A DNA stretch of 64,000 nt from Actinacidiphila cocklensis (GCF_907177275.1 NZ_CAJSLV010000054.1:1-64000), one strand, 5' to 3'; positions 8,756 to 17,435 are shown, counted from the first letter of the stretch. Notes: a model not told the origin generated them from the sequence alone. Translations and numbers: made by a program.

Positions 8756-10858
8756 ATGCGCAGTCCGGGGGGCGAAGTTGATCGAAGTGGTGCGTTCGGG
8801 ACGGTGGGTGAGGATGGGGACGCCTCGCAGCGGACGCTGTTCGTCCTTGCTGTAGCCGACTACGGCGACGGCGACGAGGACTTCACCAAGGGCGTCAACG
8901 AGCAGGTCGACGTCGTGAGCGCGTGGTGGTCGACCAGCGGGCTTGAGCCGGCCTTTCGCCAGGTCCGGGCCCCAGAGCTGATGACACGCGACGAGGTGGA
9001 AGACTTCGTGCGTGCGGAGAACATTCGCACGATGCGCGGCGACGCGCTGGTGCTGTTCATCACCGGGCACGGGATGGCGGCCTCCTCGAAGACCCACTAC
9101 CTGGTGCTGCCGGCGTCGGACAAGAACCGGAAGATCAACACGTCGGTCCGTACGGTCGACCTGGTTGCCGCAGCACTGGACTCCCATGCCGACAACGTCC
9201 TGGTGATCGTCAACACGTGCTACGCCGGGCAGATCCGCGGAGAGCTGGCGGACATGTTCCACGACATCAGCAAGACCCGGCGCGGGCGGTGCAAGCTCGA
9301 CGTCCTGGTGACGTGCGATCACGACTCGCCGGTGAGGGTACGCCGGTTCCCCACCCTCTTGAAGGCCGCCTTCCACCGATTACGCACCACCGCCGGCATC
9401 ACCAGGCCGCACCTGAGCATGTCGGAGTTCATGACGGAATTCGAGAAGGGCCTGCGCCCCGAAGAGCGCCGCCACCACCAGCTGCATCGTGTGATCGACA
9501 ACAGTTCCTTCACCGAGCCGAACCCGTGCCTGCCCAATCCGGGTTACCGGCCTGTCCCGGAGATCTTCGGGAGCGGCCTGGCCAACACCGGCATCGACGG
9601 CTACTGGCTGGACAGAGCCACCGGCCGGACGCAGGACAACGACAGCGGCTGGTACTTCAAGGGCCGCGACGACCTGAACCGCACCATCGCCTCGCTGCTG
9701 AGCGGGCCGCAGTCGCGGGGGGTGCTCTTGCTCACCGGAAGTGCCGGCAGCGGCAAGTCCGCCGTCCTGGCCCGTGCTGTCGTGCTCAGTGATCCGGTGT
9801 TCCGTGAGGCGCCGGTGTGCAAGGCGGCGATGGAACAGGCACCCGAGGACACCGTGCCGGGGGCCGAGTCGGTGACCGTCGCGGTCCTGGCGCGCCGCCG
9901 GAGCGCCGCGCAGGTCGCCACGGACATCCTCACCGGTCTCGGTGGCACCGCGCAGACGCCGGGGGCCTCCGACGACCCGGTCGTGGTCTGGGTGGCGCAG
10001 ATCTGCGAGATCTTGCGGACCCGCGGAGAAGGCGCCGCCGTGGTCCTGGACGGTCTGGACGAATGCGACGAGCGGCAGGACATCATCGACAAGATCCTGA
10101 CACCGCTGAAGGAGTTCAGCGAGCCGTTGTACAGGGTGCCCCAACCGCGAGCCGACGCAGAAACCGGGCCGGGTGGCTTGCGGCTGCTGATCGGCGTGCG
10201 CTCCAGCCGGCCGGCGAGTGACCCTGGCGGGGTGCGACTGGACAAGCAAGAACGCGGACTGGTCGAGATCCTGAAGGAGACATTTCCTTCGGCACGGGTG
10301 GAGCGCACCGACGACGAAGGTACGAAGACCGATATCGAGCACTACATCGCCGCCCTCATCGGCAACGGGGTCAACCCCGGTGCCGCGGCCGAGGCCGCAG
10401 CGGTGGTCGCGCCGGAGGCGTGGCCTTCCTTCCTGGACGCGCGGATCGCCGGCGAGCAACTGAAAGGCGAGAGCGATCCGGTGGGCAGGGCGAAGGATCC
10501 GCAGTGGCAGAAACTCCTCAAGGGCGGCACAACCGGGCTCCTGCGGCGCGACCTGCTGCTTGTCGCCGACGAGGGGCTGCCGACGGACGTCGCGCACGCG
10601 CTGCTGAGAGCGTCCGCGTTCGCCGGGGGACTGGGAGTGCCGTGGGCGAACATCTGGCCCCGTATGGCCCAGGTCTTCATGGGCCGAACCCAGGTGGACA
10701 ACTGGGACGAGATGATCGCCAAGCTCCTCAGCGGCCGGCTCAACGGCTACCTCACCCACGACCACCAGGACGACCGGCGCGTCTACCGTCCCGCCCACGA
10801 CAAGCTCAGCGAAGCTCTCATAGACGGCAGGCTGTTGGACTCGGAGGACGCGGCATGA
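8756..10858 (+). CDS. Caspase-like peptidase fused to STAND NTPase
   Basis: A 700-residue protein if the ATG at 8756 is used; a GTG at 8804 is an alternative, since neither has a convincing ribosome binding site. Residues ~20-200 form a caspase/C14-like domain with H105 in ITGHGM and C155 in VNTCYAGQ. A P-loop NTPase follows: Walker A G328-S-A-G-S-G-K-S335 and Walker B ending at D432 in VVLDGLDECDE, a typical STAND signature. The C-terminus (~560-700) is helical and looks like the winged-helix/arm region that normally leads into a repeat sensor. The stop overlaps the start of the WD40 gene by four bases (ATGA), so sensor and switch are made as separate, translationally coupled chains. The likely role is a protease activated by ligand sensing, as in bacterial death-like defence systems. 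Confidence 0.78.
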   Translation: MRSPGGEVDRSGAFGTVGEDGDASQRTLFVLAVADYGDGDEDFTKGVNEQVDVVSAWWSTSGLEPAFRQVRAPELMTRDEVEDFVRAENIRTMRGDALVLFITGHGMAASSKTHYLVLPASDKNRKINTSVRTVDLVAAALDSHADNVLVIVNTCYAGQIRGELADMFHDISKTRRGRCKLDVLVTCDHDSPVRVRRFPTLLKAAFHRLRTTAGITRPHLSMSEFMTEFEKGLRPEERRHHQLHRVIDNSSFTEPNPCLPNPGYRPVPEIFGSGLANTGIDGYWLDRATGRTQDNDSGWYFKGRDDLNRTIASLLSGPQSRGVLLLTGSAGSGKSAVLARAVVLSDPVFREAPVCKAAMEQAPEDTVPGAESVTVAVLARRRSAAQVATDILTGLGGTAQTPGASDDPVVVWVAQICEILRTRGEGAAVVLDGLDECDERQDIIDKILTPLKEFSEPLYRVPQPRADAETGPGGLRLLIGVRSSRPASDPGGVRLDKQERGLVEILKETFPSARVERTDDEGTKTDIEHYIAALIGNGVNPGAAAEAAAVVAPEAWPSFLDARIAGEQLKGESDPVGRAKDPQWQKLLKGGTTGLLRRDLLLVADEGLPTDVAHALLRASAFAGGLGVPWANIWPRMAQVFMGRTQVDNWDEMIAKLLSGRLNGYLTHDHQDDRRVYRPAHDKLSEALIDGRLLDSEDAA

Positions 10859-13152
10859 ACGACGCGGCCGACGCCAGCGTGGCGGAGATCCACCGGAAGC
10901 TGGCTGCTGCACTCGCTGATCTCGTACCCGAGGACCCCACCCTCCCGCCCCACCCCTACCTGCGGCGGCACCTGGCCGAGCATGCGGCCCAGGGGAACGT
11001 CCTGGACGACGACCACGTACCGCCGAGCCTGCTGGCGTGGGAGACCAGCGCCGCGGTCCGCCGCCTGCTGGCGGCCGGCGAGGACACGGCCTCCCCAGGG
11101 CGCAGACACTGGCTTCAGGCCTGGGCGAAACTCGAGCCGTTCGCCCGGGACATCAGCCCGGTCTCGCGGTGGGTGAGCCTGCAGTTGGCACACCACATCG
11201 CCACCAGCAACTCGTCCGCGCCGCCGCAGCCCGCACCTGACCCTGAAGTGACCGGATCACCGGTGACACCCCTGTGGAGCGACTGCGCCAGCGCCGACAA
11301 CGTCTGGGCTGTCACCGAGGCCCCGGTGACCTCGATGTCGACAGTGGCCTCTGCCGACGGTCGGCAAGTGTTCGTCGTCACCGGCGACGATCTCGGGATC
11401 GTTCGTATCCTCCGGCATGACGCCACCGCATCGGCCTCACCCCTGACGGTGCACCGCGGGGCCGTTTCCCACATGCTCAGCCTCGGCGAGGGCCGCGTCG
11501 CCACGGCGAGCACCGACGGGACCGTCAGCCTCGTGGACACCCGGCGGGGACGGATCATTCGCTCGGTGCACCAGCGCAAGGCCACCTGGGTCAGCTCCCT
11601 CGCCCTCCACCATTCCACCCCCCGGACCACCCTGCTCCTGGTCGGACACAGCGACGGGCACGTGGCGGCCCTGGACGCCGCCACATGCGAGCCTGTCCCA
11701 CTCAACCTGCCGCCTCTGGACAAGCAGCCGGTCCTGCTCCAGGCCGTCACCCGCGCGGACAGAACCACGCTGCTGCTCCTCGCACAGGACACCACCGTCA
11801 CCTGCTTCGACGGCACGGGCACCTGCTGGCGTGCATCCCGGACCGCTCCGATTCGCGCCCTGCTCGCCCTTCCCGGCACCAGCGCTCACTGCGCTGTCAC
11901 CGACGACGACGGCAACATCGCCGTCATCGACACAGCCACCGGCACCGCTCTCGGGCATGTGCCGCCCGCTCCCCCCGCACGGGTCACCGCCCTCGGCACG
12001 GTCACCGTCGACGACCAGCCGGCACTGGCCACGGCGGCATCCGACGGCACGGTGAGCCTGTGGACCACTCCGGCGCTCACGCCCGTGCCGGTGAACCTCC
12101 CCGGCCACTCTGCACCGGTTTCGGCGCTGGTTGCCACCCGCCAGGGCCGGCACATGCGGCTGCTGACCGCAGGAGCAGACCACACCATCCGCAGCTGGCC
12201 GCTGCTGGCACAGCAGACACCCGCCCGGCGTGCGTGGAACCCCATCACTGCCAGCGCCCTGTCCCCGATCAGACCGCGCCGCCTCGCCTCCGCCGAAGGC
12301 ACCAGCACCTGGATCCGGAACATCGAGACAGGCCAGCAGCACACGCTCCTTGAAGGGGAATCGGTCACCGCTCTGGCCTGGGTCCCGTCCGACCGGCGCC
12401 TGCTCGTTGCCGCAGCCGCAAGCGACAACAGCATCCTGCTGCTCGACCCCGACAGCCCCCATCCCACGCCGGTGACCCGACTGACAGGCCACTACTCCCC
12501 CCCGCTGTGCCTGGTGGCGATGGCCGGCGCCGCGGCCACGGTCCTTGCCAGCGGCAGCGCGGACGGCACCGTCCGGCTGTGGGACGTCGAGACCGGACAG
12601 GGGCTGGCAAGCTTCGACGATCACATGTTCAGCGTCCGCTGCCTGGCCTCGACACCGGTACCCGGCGGGTTCCTGCTGGCATCGGGCGGAAGCGACGGGA
12701 ACCTGAGGGTCTGGGACGTCCAGCGCCGCGTCCAGTTCGGGCAGACGATCCGATGCGGACAGAACACCGTGAACGACGTCGGATTCTTCACCTCCGAGCA
12801 CGGCGACGGCGACGGCATTGCCACTGCAGGCCAGGACGGCTCCCTCAAACTGTGGAACCGCGAGGCCCCCGAACATCCGCTGAAGGAGTTCCGCCCCGGC
12901 GGCGGCGAACTCACCGCCGTCACCAGCTACACCAGCACCTCCGGCCGGACGATATTCGTCACCGCCAGCATGACGAGCATCCACCTGTGGGACCCCAGCA
13001 CCGACCGGCGGCTGCTGCAGATAGTGACCGGGTATCCGATCAACACGCTGAAGATGGCCGCCGACTGGAGATCTGCAGGCCTCTCGCCGGTGCTTCTGGC
13101 GACCGGAGAAGCAGGAACGATGATCGTTTCGCTCGACGACCGGCGCCTGTGA
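10855..13152 (+). CDS. WD40 repeat sensor protein, partner of the caspase-STAND protein
   Basis: This 765-residue protein starts at an ATG overlapping the upstream stop. Residues 1-130 are helical and contain HPYLRRHLAEHAA, the phrase usually found inside single-chain NACHT/STAND-WD40 proteins just before the propeller, so this gene looks like the split-off C-terminal half of such a protein. From about residue 135 to the end there are many degenerate WD40 blades (VRLWDVETGQG, LRVWDVQRR, LKLWNREAP), enough length for two seven-bladed propellers. It should act as ligand-binding sensor for the caspase-like protease encoded by the preceding gene. No enzymatic motif is seen. Confidence 0.78.
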   Translation: MNDAADASVAEIHRKLAAALADLVPEDPTLPPHPYLRRHLAEHAAQGNVLDDDHVPPSLLAWETSAAVRRLLAAGEDTASPGRRHWLQAWAKLEPFARDISPVSRWVSLQLAHHIATSNSSAPPQPAPDPEVTGSPVTPLWSDCASADNVWAVTEAPVTSMSTVASADGRQVFVVTGDDLGIVRILRHDATASASPLTVHRGAVSHMLSLGEGRVATASTDGTVSLVDTRRGRIIRSVHQRKATWVSSLALHHSTPRTTLLLVGHSDGHVAALDAATCEPVPLNLPPLDKQPVLLQAVTRADRTTLLLLAQDTTVTCFDGTGTCWRASRTAPIRALLALPGTSAHCAVTDDDGNIAVIDTATGTALGHVPPAPPARVTALGTVTVDDQPALATAASDGTVSLWTTPALTPVPVNLPGHSAPVSALVATRQGRHMRLLTAGADHTIRSWPLLAQQTPARRAWNPITASALSPIRPRRLASAEGTSTWIRNIETGQQHTLLEGESVTALAWVPSDRRLLVAAAASDNSILLLDPDSPHPTPVTRLTGHYSPPLCLVAMAGAAATVLASGSADGTVRLWDVETGQGLASFDDHMFSVRCLASTPVPGGFLLASGGSDGNLRVWDVQRRVQFGQTIRCGQNTVNDVGFFTSEHGDGDGIATAGQDGSLKLWNREAPEHPLKEFRPGGGELTAVTSYTSTSGRTIFVTASMTSIHLWDPSTDRRLLQIVTGYPINTLKMAADWRSAGLSPVLLATGEAGTMIVSLDDRRL

Positions 13153-13217
13153 AGACGTGCGCCCGCACCACGCCCTCCTGCGTCCCCTGTGCGCCCCCGC
13201 GCACGCCGGCGAGGCCA

Positions 13218-13245
13218 TTTCCGCTCACCGGGATTACGAGATAAT
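13218..13245 (+). promoter_or_regulatory. Possible sigma-70-type promoter before the RES gene
   Basis: GATAAT at 13240-13245 is a good -10 box. TTTCCG at 13218-13223 lies 16 bp before it as a weak -35. The box is about 140 bp before the RES toxin start, in a stretch with no convincing gene. Confidence 0.3.
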
Positions 13246-13385
13246 GACCAGCTCTGTCACCCGTTCTGTCCGACCGCGAGGACTCATGACCGAAGATTTA
13301 TCGAGACGGCCCACTTGGAGCAGAACGTCCGGACGTGCCGTCGCGCCGCGGTGCCCGGCAGGTGCGCGCGGAAGGGGTGGCCGCA

Positions 13386-14075
13386 GTGTCTGACTCTGCA
13401 CTTCCCGTGCTCGTCCCCGCGCCGGACCGCGGCGTGTGGAGGCTGGGCAAGGCCGAGAACCCGCTGATGCCCAACCAGGCCGTGCCCGAGACGGCCGAAG
13501 GATCTGCAGCCGGACGGTTCAGCCTGCTCACCTACCCCGTCCTCTACTGCGCCAGCGACCTCGCCGGATGCTTCGCCGAAGCACTGGCCCCCTTCCGGGT
13601 CCACCCGCAGGCGCGGGAAATGCTCACCCCCGACGACGCCGACTGCACCCCGGGCATGATGCAGATCGGAACCGTGGCCACCAGTTGGAGGCACGAGAGG
13701 ATCCTGGTCCGGCTCAAGCCGGCACCCTCGGCCCGGTTCCTCGACGTCGACGCCGATCAGACCCGCGCGGTGCTCGCCGACGAGCTCAGCAGCGAACTGG
13801 AGGCCCTCGGCGTCGACGCTCCACTGACCGACAAGCACATCCACGGGACCGACCGCAGGATCGCACGCCAGATCGCCGCATGGAGCGTGGCGCAGCGCAA
13901 CGCGGACGGTCACCGGCTGGTCGAAGGGATCGCCTACCGGTCGGGATACGGCGGGCGCCGCTGCTGGGCCATCCTGGGCGACGCCGAACTGACCGAGCAA
14001 GAACGCAGACCCATCCGCGCGGAGTCCGTGGAGCTGCAGGAGGTTGCGCGCGAGTACGGCCTGACGGTCTTCTGA
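13386..14075 (+). CDS. RES-domain toxin (NAD+ phosphorylase family)
   Basis: The GTG at 13386 follows GGAAGGGG with an 8-base spacer and gives 229 residues. The protein has the RES-domain pattern: an Arg near the start of the fold (GRFSLL), YPVLYCASDLAGCFAEALA with its conserved Tyr and Glu, RFLDVDADQT, and the late GIAYRSGYGG and RRCWAIL strand. RES toxins such as MbcT deplete NAD+ and are held in check by an Xre/ParS-type antitoxin, which is normally encoded immediately next to the toxin. Here a matching antitoxin-like gene lies about 500 bp downstream rather than upstream. That reversed, separated layout is unusual. Toxicity is inferred from the family. Confidence 0.8.
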   Translation: MSDSALPVLVPAPDRGVWRLGKAENPLMPNQAVPETAEGSAAGRFSLLTYPVLYCASDLAGCFAEALAPFRVHPQAREMLTPDDADCTPGMMQIGTVATSWRHERILVRLKPAPSARFLDVDADQTRAVLADELSSELEALGVDAPLTDKHIHGTDRRIARQIAAWSVAQRNADGHRLVEGIAYRSGYGGRRCWAILGDAELTEQERRPIRAESVELQEVAREYGLTVF

Positions 14076-14303
14076 CGACTGCTCCGACCGGACGTACGGC
14101 GCGTCACCCGAAGCGGTGGACTGCCCGCTCCTCATCGTCACAGTCCTGTAGCTGTCCCGAGGCGCGGCACATGGCAAAGGCGCAGCTCAAGACCTTTGTG
14201 GCACCTTTGATGGTGGGCTTTAGGGGGCTTTTAAGAGGGGAAAAGTCTGGAGTAACGGACGCTGGTATGGGTAGACTTACATCAACTCAACCGGGGAGAA
14301 GAC

Positions 14304-14477
14304 ATGTTGACCGACCAGGAAACCTCCTTATCGGACCCGCAACTGACACTCCGTGAGCGAACCTCGATGAACCGCCTCCCGCGTTGCCACCTCCTCAACG
14401 CTCCGTCCACCCACCTGACCCACGCCGCCCCTCCGGTGGGTCTGTGCGACGTCGACGCGTCCTGGCTGACGCGCTGA
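14304..14477 (+). CDS. Small ORF of unknown function between RES toxin and antitoxin
   Basis: An ATG preceded by GGGGAG (about 14293-14298) opens a 57-residue frame, MLTDQETSLSDPQLTLRERT..., that closes at 14477. I recognise no family. It is supported only by the strong ribosome binding site, a TAGACT -10-like box at 14272-14277 and its position. It might be a leader peptide or a small regulatory protein, or not be expressed. The surrounding 14078-14587 interval otherwise shows no gene. Confidence 0.3.
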   Translation: MLTDQETSLSDPQLTLRERTSMNRLPRCHLLNAPSTHLTHAAPPVGLCDVDASWLTR

Positions 14478-14587
14478 GCAGTTGTCCCAGGCCACGCTCA
14501 TATCTGACGTGGCCTTCGAGGCCCGGACGGGCGAATATGCCCCGGCCCGGGTGATCCCACCTGTGTGGGACAAACGAGGAGAAGACC

Positions 14588-14971
14588 ATGCCCATCCAGA
14601 CTGTCTCCGCCGCGGAGGCCAGCGCCCTCCGCGCTCAGACGAACGAGACCGTCGCCGGAATTGCACGTTTCCTGCAGGAGACGTACAGCCAGCGGCTCAC
14701 CGCGTACATCGCCGGCATAGACGACCCCAAGCAGGTCGGCAGATGGTGCAGGGGCCTGAGCGCGCCCCGCTACGAATCCGAAGAGCGGCTCCGGATCGCC
14801 TACCAGGTGTTCAAGCTCATCGAGAGCGGCGAGAACTTCCACATCGCCCGGGCCTGGATGATCGGGATGAACCCCCAGCTCGACGACGACTCCCCGATCA
14901 GAGCCATCACCGACGCCCGCTACAAAGAGGTCATGGCGGCCGCGCGTTCCTACCTCCAGGGCGACCTCTGA
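14588..14971 (+). CDS. Xre/MbcA/ParS-type antitoxin (toxin-binding domain)
   Basis: This 127-residue protein has GAGGAGAAG upstream of its ATG. The C-terminal third (IARAWMIGMNPQLDDDSP, ARYKEVMAAARSYLQG) matches the toxin-binding domain of the MbcA/ParS/Xre (DUF2384-type) antitoxins that neutralise RES toxins: a G-x-N-P-x-L loop followed by an alanine-rich helix. The N-terminal part (LQETYSQRLTAYIAGIDD, GRWCRGLSAP) resembles the shortened helix-turn-helix of this family. It is presumably the partner of the RES protein encoded 500 bp upstream. Antitoxins of this type also repress their own promoter, which would fit a separate promoter in the preceding gap. Confidence 0.72.
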   Translation: MPIQTVSAAEASALRAQTNETVAGIARFLQETYSQRLTAYIAGIDDPKQVGRWCRGLSAPRYESEERLRIAYQVFKLIESGENFHIARAWMIGMNPQLDDDSPIRAITDARYKEVMAAARSYLQGDL

Positions 14972-14993
14972 GCGGTGCGGCATGCCGCACCGC
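14972..14993. terminator. Perfect palindrome after antitoxin gene
   Basis: An 11-bp perfect inverted repeat with no loop bases (GCGGTGCGGCA / TGCCGCACCGC) begins one base after the antitoxin stop codon. It may act as a transcription terminator or as a protein-binding palindrome; no T run follows. Confidence 0.45.
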
Positions 14994-15316
14994 CAGTGGC
15001 GCGCAGTCGCCCCGACCAGACCCTCAGATCTTGGGTAAGTGGATCGGACGTCGGGTGCGCGAGCGGCTATGGCGGCAGCATTCCGCGTACTCCTTCGAAA
15101 TGCGTGCGCGCGGGGCCTGAGCCTGGGCCGAGTGCGCTGATGCTGCCCGGCTCCTTCGGATCGGTCGTGATGCCGGCGCCACGCCTCGTCAGGTTCCGAT
15201 TTCCTTCGCAGGCACTTGAAAGTTCCTTTCGTGCCGATGTCGAGGGTGATCTCGATCTTCGGGTGTCCGCGCCGCGCGGCGTCATGGCGAACAGCCCCGG
15301 AAGTTCCCGAGAATGG
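14994..15316. other. Convergent intergenic region without a recognised gene
   Basis: About 320 bp separate the antitoxin gene from the converging AbiEii-like gene. Short open frames exist on both strands, but none has a convincing start, ribosome binding site or family signature. Confidence 0.5.
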
Positions 15317-16186
15317 TCACGTGGCTTGCTCGCGGCCGCGTTGCAGGGCTGCGACGAAGGCCGGGGCGAGCGCGCGGATACGAGCCTCGGGGACGTCCGC
15401 GGCCAAAGCGCTGACGGCCATGTCCACGCCGGGGGAGCGGGGGCGTCCGAAGAGATCGGCAAGCAGGCCGAGTCCCTTGGCGGTGGTTGCTCCGGCGCGT
15501 TCGCTGCGGAGCAGGCGGGCGGCGTCGTCGGCGGCCTTCTTCGGCGATGCGGCCATGAACAGGCGCAACACGTCGCCGGCGTCCTTGTCGGTCAGCCGGT
15601 CCGGGTGCCGGTCCTTGTCGGCGAGCCGGTCGCTGATCTTGTAGGCCTTCGCGACGAGCAGCGCGATGGGCCCGGCGACGTTGACCGTGATCTTCCGGTC
15701 GTCTTCGTGTCCGAAGGCGGTGATCGTCATGGGGGAGCGGTCCTCGACAGCGACCTCGAGTCCGCGGGTCCGCCGCGCGCTCATCGTGCCGTGCGGGGGG
15801 ATCTTCGCGCTACGCCTGCCTTTTCCCGCCAGCGTCTCCGGGACGAGCAGGTCGAGTTCGACCAGGATGCTGCGGTCGCCGACCTGTTCTCTGCGCCCCC
15901 ACAGGCCCGGCCCGTCGGGGTCGAGCAGTTCGAACCCGCTGTTTATCAGGGATTGTTCCAGTAGCGGTTGGTCGGGCAGCCGGGCCGGGTCCAAGGTCAG
16001 GTCACCGTCGGAGGTGAAGGCCGCCGATCGTATGGCGACGTCGGGGGTGCGCAGGTAGACGGCTTGGGCGCCGACGACGGTGATGGCGTCCCGGTGTTCC
16101 CGCAGCGCTTCGAGCCCGTCGAGGAGCACCCGCCGTGCGACGACGGTCAGTTGCTCGGGGTCGACTCCGTCGGGGACCTTTGCCAT
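15317..16186 (-). CDS. AbiEii-like nucleotidyltransferase, candidate type IV toxin
   Basis: This 289-residue protein starts at an ATG with GGAG eight bases upstream. Near the N-terminus it has ITVVGAQAVYLRT followed by TSDGDLTLD, the G-[GS]...D-x-D arrangement of minimal nucleotidyltransferases (MNT/AbiEii superfamily). Mid-protein segments (KITVNVAGPIALLVAKAYK, RLTDKDAGDVLRLF) match the conserved Lys-containing helices in which AbiEii-type proteins bind nucleotide. AbiEii/MenT toxins transfer nucleotides, in some cases to tRNA acceptor ends, and stop growth. It lies 42 bp downstream of an AbiEi-like regulator in the same direction, the order expected for a type IV toxin-antitoxin operon. Toxicity is inferred; the protein is divergent. 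Confidence 0.68.
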   Translation of the reverse strand: MAKVPDGVDPEQLTVVARRVLLDGLEALREHRDAITVVGAQAVYLRTPDVAIRSAAFTSDGDLTLDPARLPDQPLLEQSLINSGFELLDPDGPGLWGRREQVGDRSILVELDLLVPETLAGKGRRSAKIPPHGTMSARRTRGLEVAVEDRSPMTITAFGHEDDRKITVNVAGPIALLVAKAYKISDRLADKDRHPDRLTDKDAGDVLRLFMAASPKKAADDAARLLRSERAGATTAKGLGLLADLFGRPRSPGVDMAVSALAADVPEARIRALAPAFVAALQRGREQAT

Positions 16187-16228
16187 CGGGCTGCTCCGTA
16201 CCTGGGTGACATCGCCGGTGGCGTGATC

Positions 16229-17371
16229 TTAGGGGCGCGGGCTGCCGGTGAGCGCCGAGATTCCGGAAATCCGCCACTCGTGCTCGTTGTCGGCCATGTA
16301 CGTGATCACGGCCTCGCCCTCGGCGGGCATCCGCCCTGGTCCGGACAGGCAGTCCAGCACGAGCTGGCTCAGCGCTACCCGCCTGAGCCCGTCGTAGTCG
16401 GTCGCGCCGTCGAAGACGACTTTGTCATGGGCGCGCAGCAGCAGGACGTCGGCGCCCTGCTCGGCGGGCAGTAGGCCCAGCTGCTCCCCGAGCTCGTACG
16501 GGCCGTTGGGTGTCGCCTCGACGTAGAGCATCACCTGGCCGCCGACGGCCAGTGGCGCAACCTGCCGGGCAGCGTAGGAGCCGGTGAGCACGATCTTCTC
16601 CTCGTGCTTCTGGAGGGTGCGGACGGCGTCCAGGAGCGGCCCGGGACCGTTCGGGGCGATCATGCCGACGAACGGGTTGTGCCGCAGCAGGTTCAGCTGC
16701 TCGGCGCGGGCGCGCAGCAGGCCCGCCCAGTCGACTGTGACCACCTGGCGGCCGTCGCGCCGGATCAGGAGCAGGTCCTCCATGGTGTCCAGCAGTTTCG
16801 AGACGTAGCCCGGGCTCATCTGGGTGAGCGCGGCCAGCTGCGAGGCCCGGTACGGCGGCGCGACATCGGCGAGCAGGCGGACCAGCCGTCCTGCCCGGGG
16901 GCCGGCGAGCTTCGGCCTGGCCGGGGGGGCGGTGGAGGTGGCACGCGGAGCGCGCTGGGAGCTGTCGGCCATGATCACCACAGCTGGACGAGAGATGCGC
17001 AGCCACACGTTTCCGAGCAGGTCGATGTAGCCGATGCCGTGCTGGCGCAGCTCCTGCTTCGTCTTCTCCGTGAGGGCGACGGTGATCACCAGCGGCTGGG
17101 TGTAGTGCTGCAGCCGCCGCATGAGGGCGGCCTTCGGGGCCAGCTGCTCGCGGACGGCAAGAGGTGAGAGTGAAGTCTTGGTGTCGACCAGGAGCTGGGC
17201 GAACGCGCTGTCCCCGGTCGCCTGCAGTTGGACGATTGCATCGGCGCCGGTATCACCCTGATCGGCCAGCTCCGGCTGTACGCGCACCTCCCACTCCGGG
17301 CCCAGGAGCCCGCGCAGAGTGTCGAGGCCCTTCTGTAGCAGGGTCTCCTGCTCGGACACGGTCATCTCCAT
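16229..17371 (-). CDS. AbiEi-like antitoxin/transcriptional regulator
   Basis: A 380-residue protein from ATG 17371. An ATG at 17365 and a GTG at 17416 are alternatives, and no start has a strong ribosome binding site. Residues ~20-150 resemble a restriction-endonuclease-like fold (LLVDTKTSLSP, then IGYIDLLGNVWLRI), a combination common in AbiEi-type regulators. A winged helix-turn-helix follows (YRASQLAALTQMSPGYVSK, LLIRRDGR). The C-terminal part (LTGSYAARQVAPLAVGGQ, VLLLRAHDKVVFDG) is the AbiEi C-terminal module. AbiEi proteins repress their own operon and oppose the cognate nucleotidyltransferase, here the gene 42 bp downstream. A perfect GTTTCC-N7-GGAAAC repeat lies just upstream and could be the operator. 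Confidence 0.65.
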   Translation of the reverse strand: MEMTVSEQETLLQKGLDTLRGLLGPEWEVRVQPELADQGDTGADAIVQLQATGDSAFAQLLVDTKTSLSPLAVREQLAPKAALMRRLQHYTQPLVITVALTEKTKQELRQHGIGYIDLLGNVWLRISRPAVVIMADSSQRAPRATSTAPPARPKLAGPRAGRLVRLLADVAPPYRASQLAALTQMSPGYVSKLLDTMEDLLLIRRDGRQVVTVDWAGLLRARAEQLNLLRHNPFVGMIAPNGPGPLLDAVRTLQKHEEKIVLTGSYAARQVAPLAVGGQVMLYVEATPNGPYELGEQLGLLPAEQGADVLLLRAHDKVVFDGATDYDGLRRVALSQLVLDCLSGPGRMPAEGEAVITYMADNEHEWRISGISALTGSPRP

Positions 17372-17416
17372 GCTGGAAGGATCGCAGACGACGAGAAAAG
17401 TTTCCAGTTCTCTCAC

Positions 17417-17435
17417 GTTTCCAGTCTCAGGAAAC
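17417..17435. promoter_or_regulatory. Inverted repeat, candidate operator of the AbiEi/AbiEii operon
   Basis: GTTTCC at 17417-17422 and GGAAAC at 17430-17435 are perfect inverted repeats separated by seven bases. A further TTTCC half-site occurs at 17401. The site is about 46 bp upstream of the AbiEi-like ATG, where characterised AbiEi proteins bind paired inverted repeats for autorepression. Confidence 0.5.

Noticed and set aside
8738..9376. N-terminal extension of the lipase frame up to 707 residues
   Set aside because: It overlaps the caspase domain on the other strand, and hydrolase homology begins only after the ATG at 8737.
11437..13218. 593-codon open frame antisense to the WD40 sensor gene
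   Set aside because: The plus strand has clear WD40 motifs and a coupled start; this frame has none.
13157..13393. 78-codon frame directly before the RES gene, considered as its antitoxin
   Set aside because: The translation is Arg/Pro/Ser-rich with no helix-turn-helix or toxin-binding motif, and it overlaps the RES ribosome binding site.
15067..15462. 131-codon minus-strand frame downstream of the AbiEii-like gene
   Set aside because: Its 5' part overlaps the AbiEii-like gene in another frame and no domain is recognisable.
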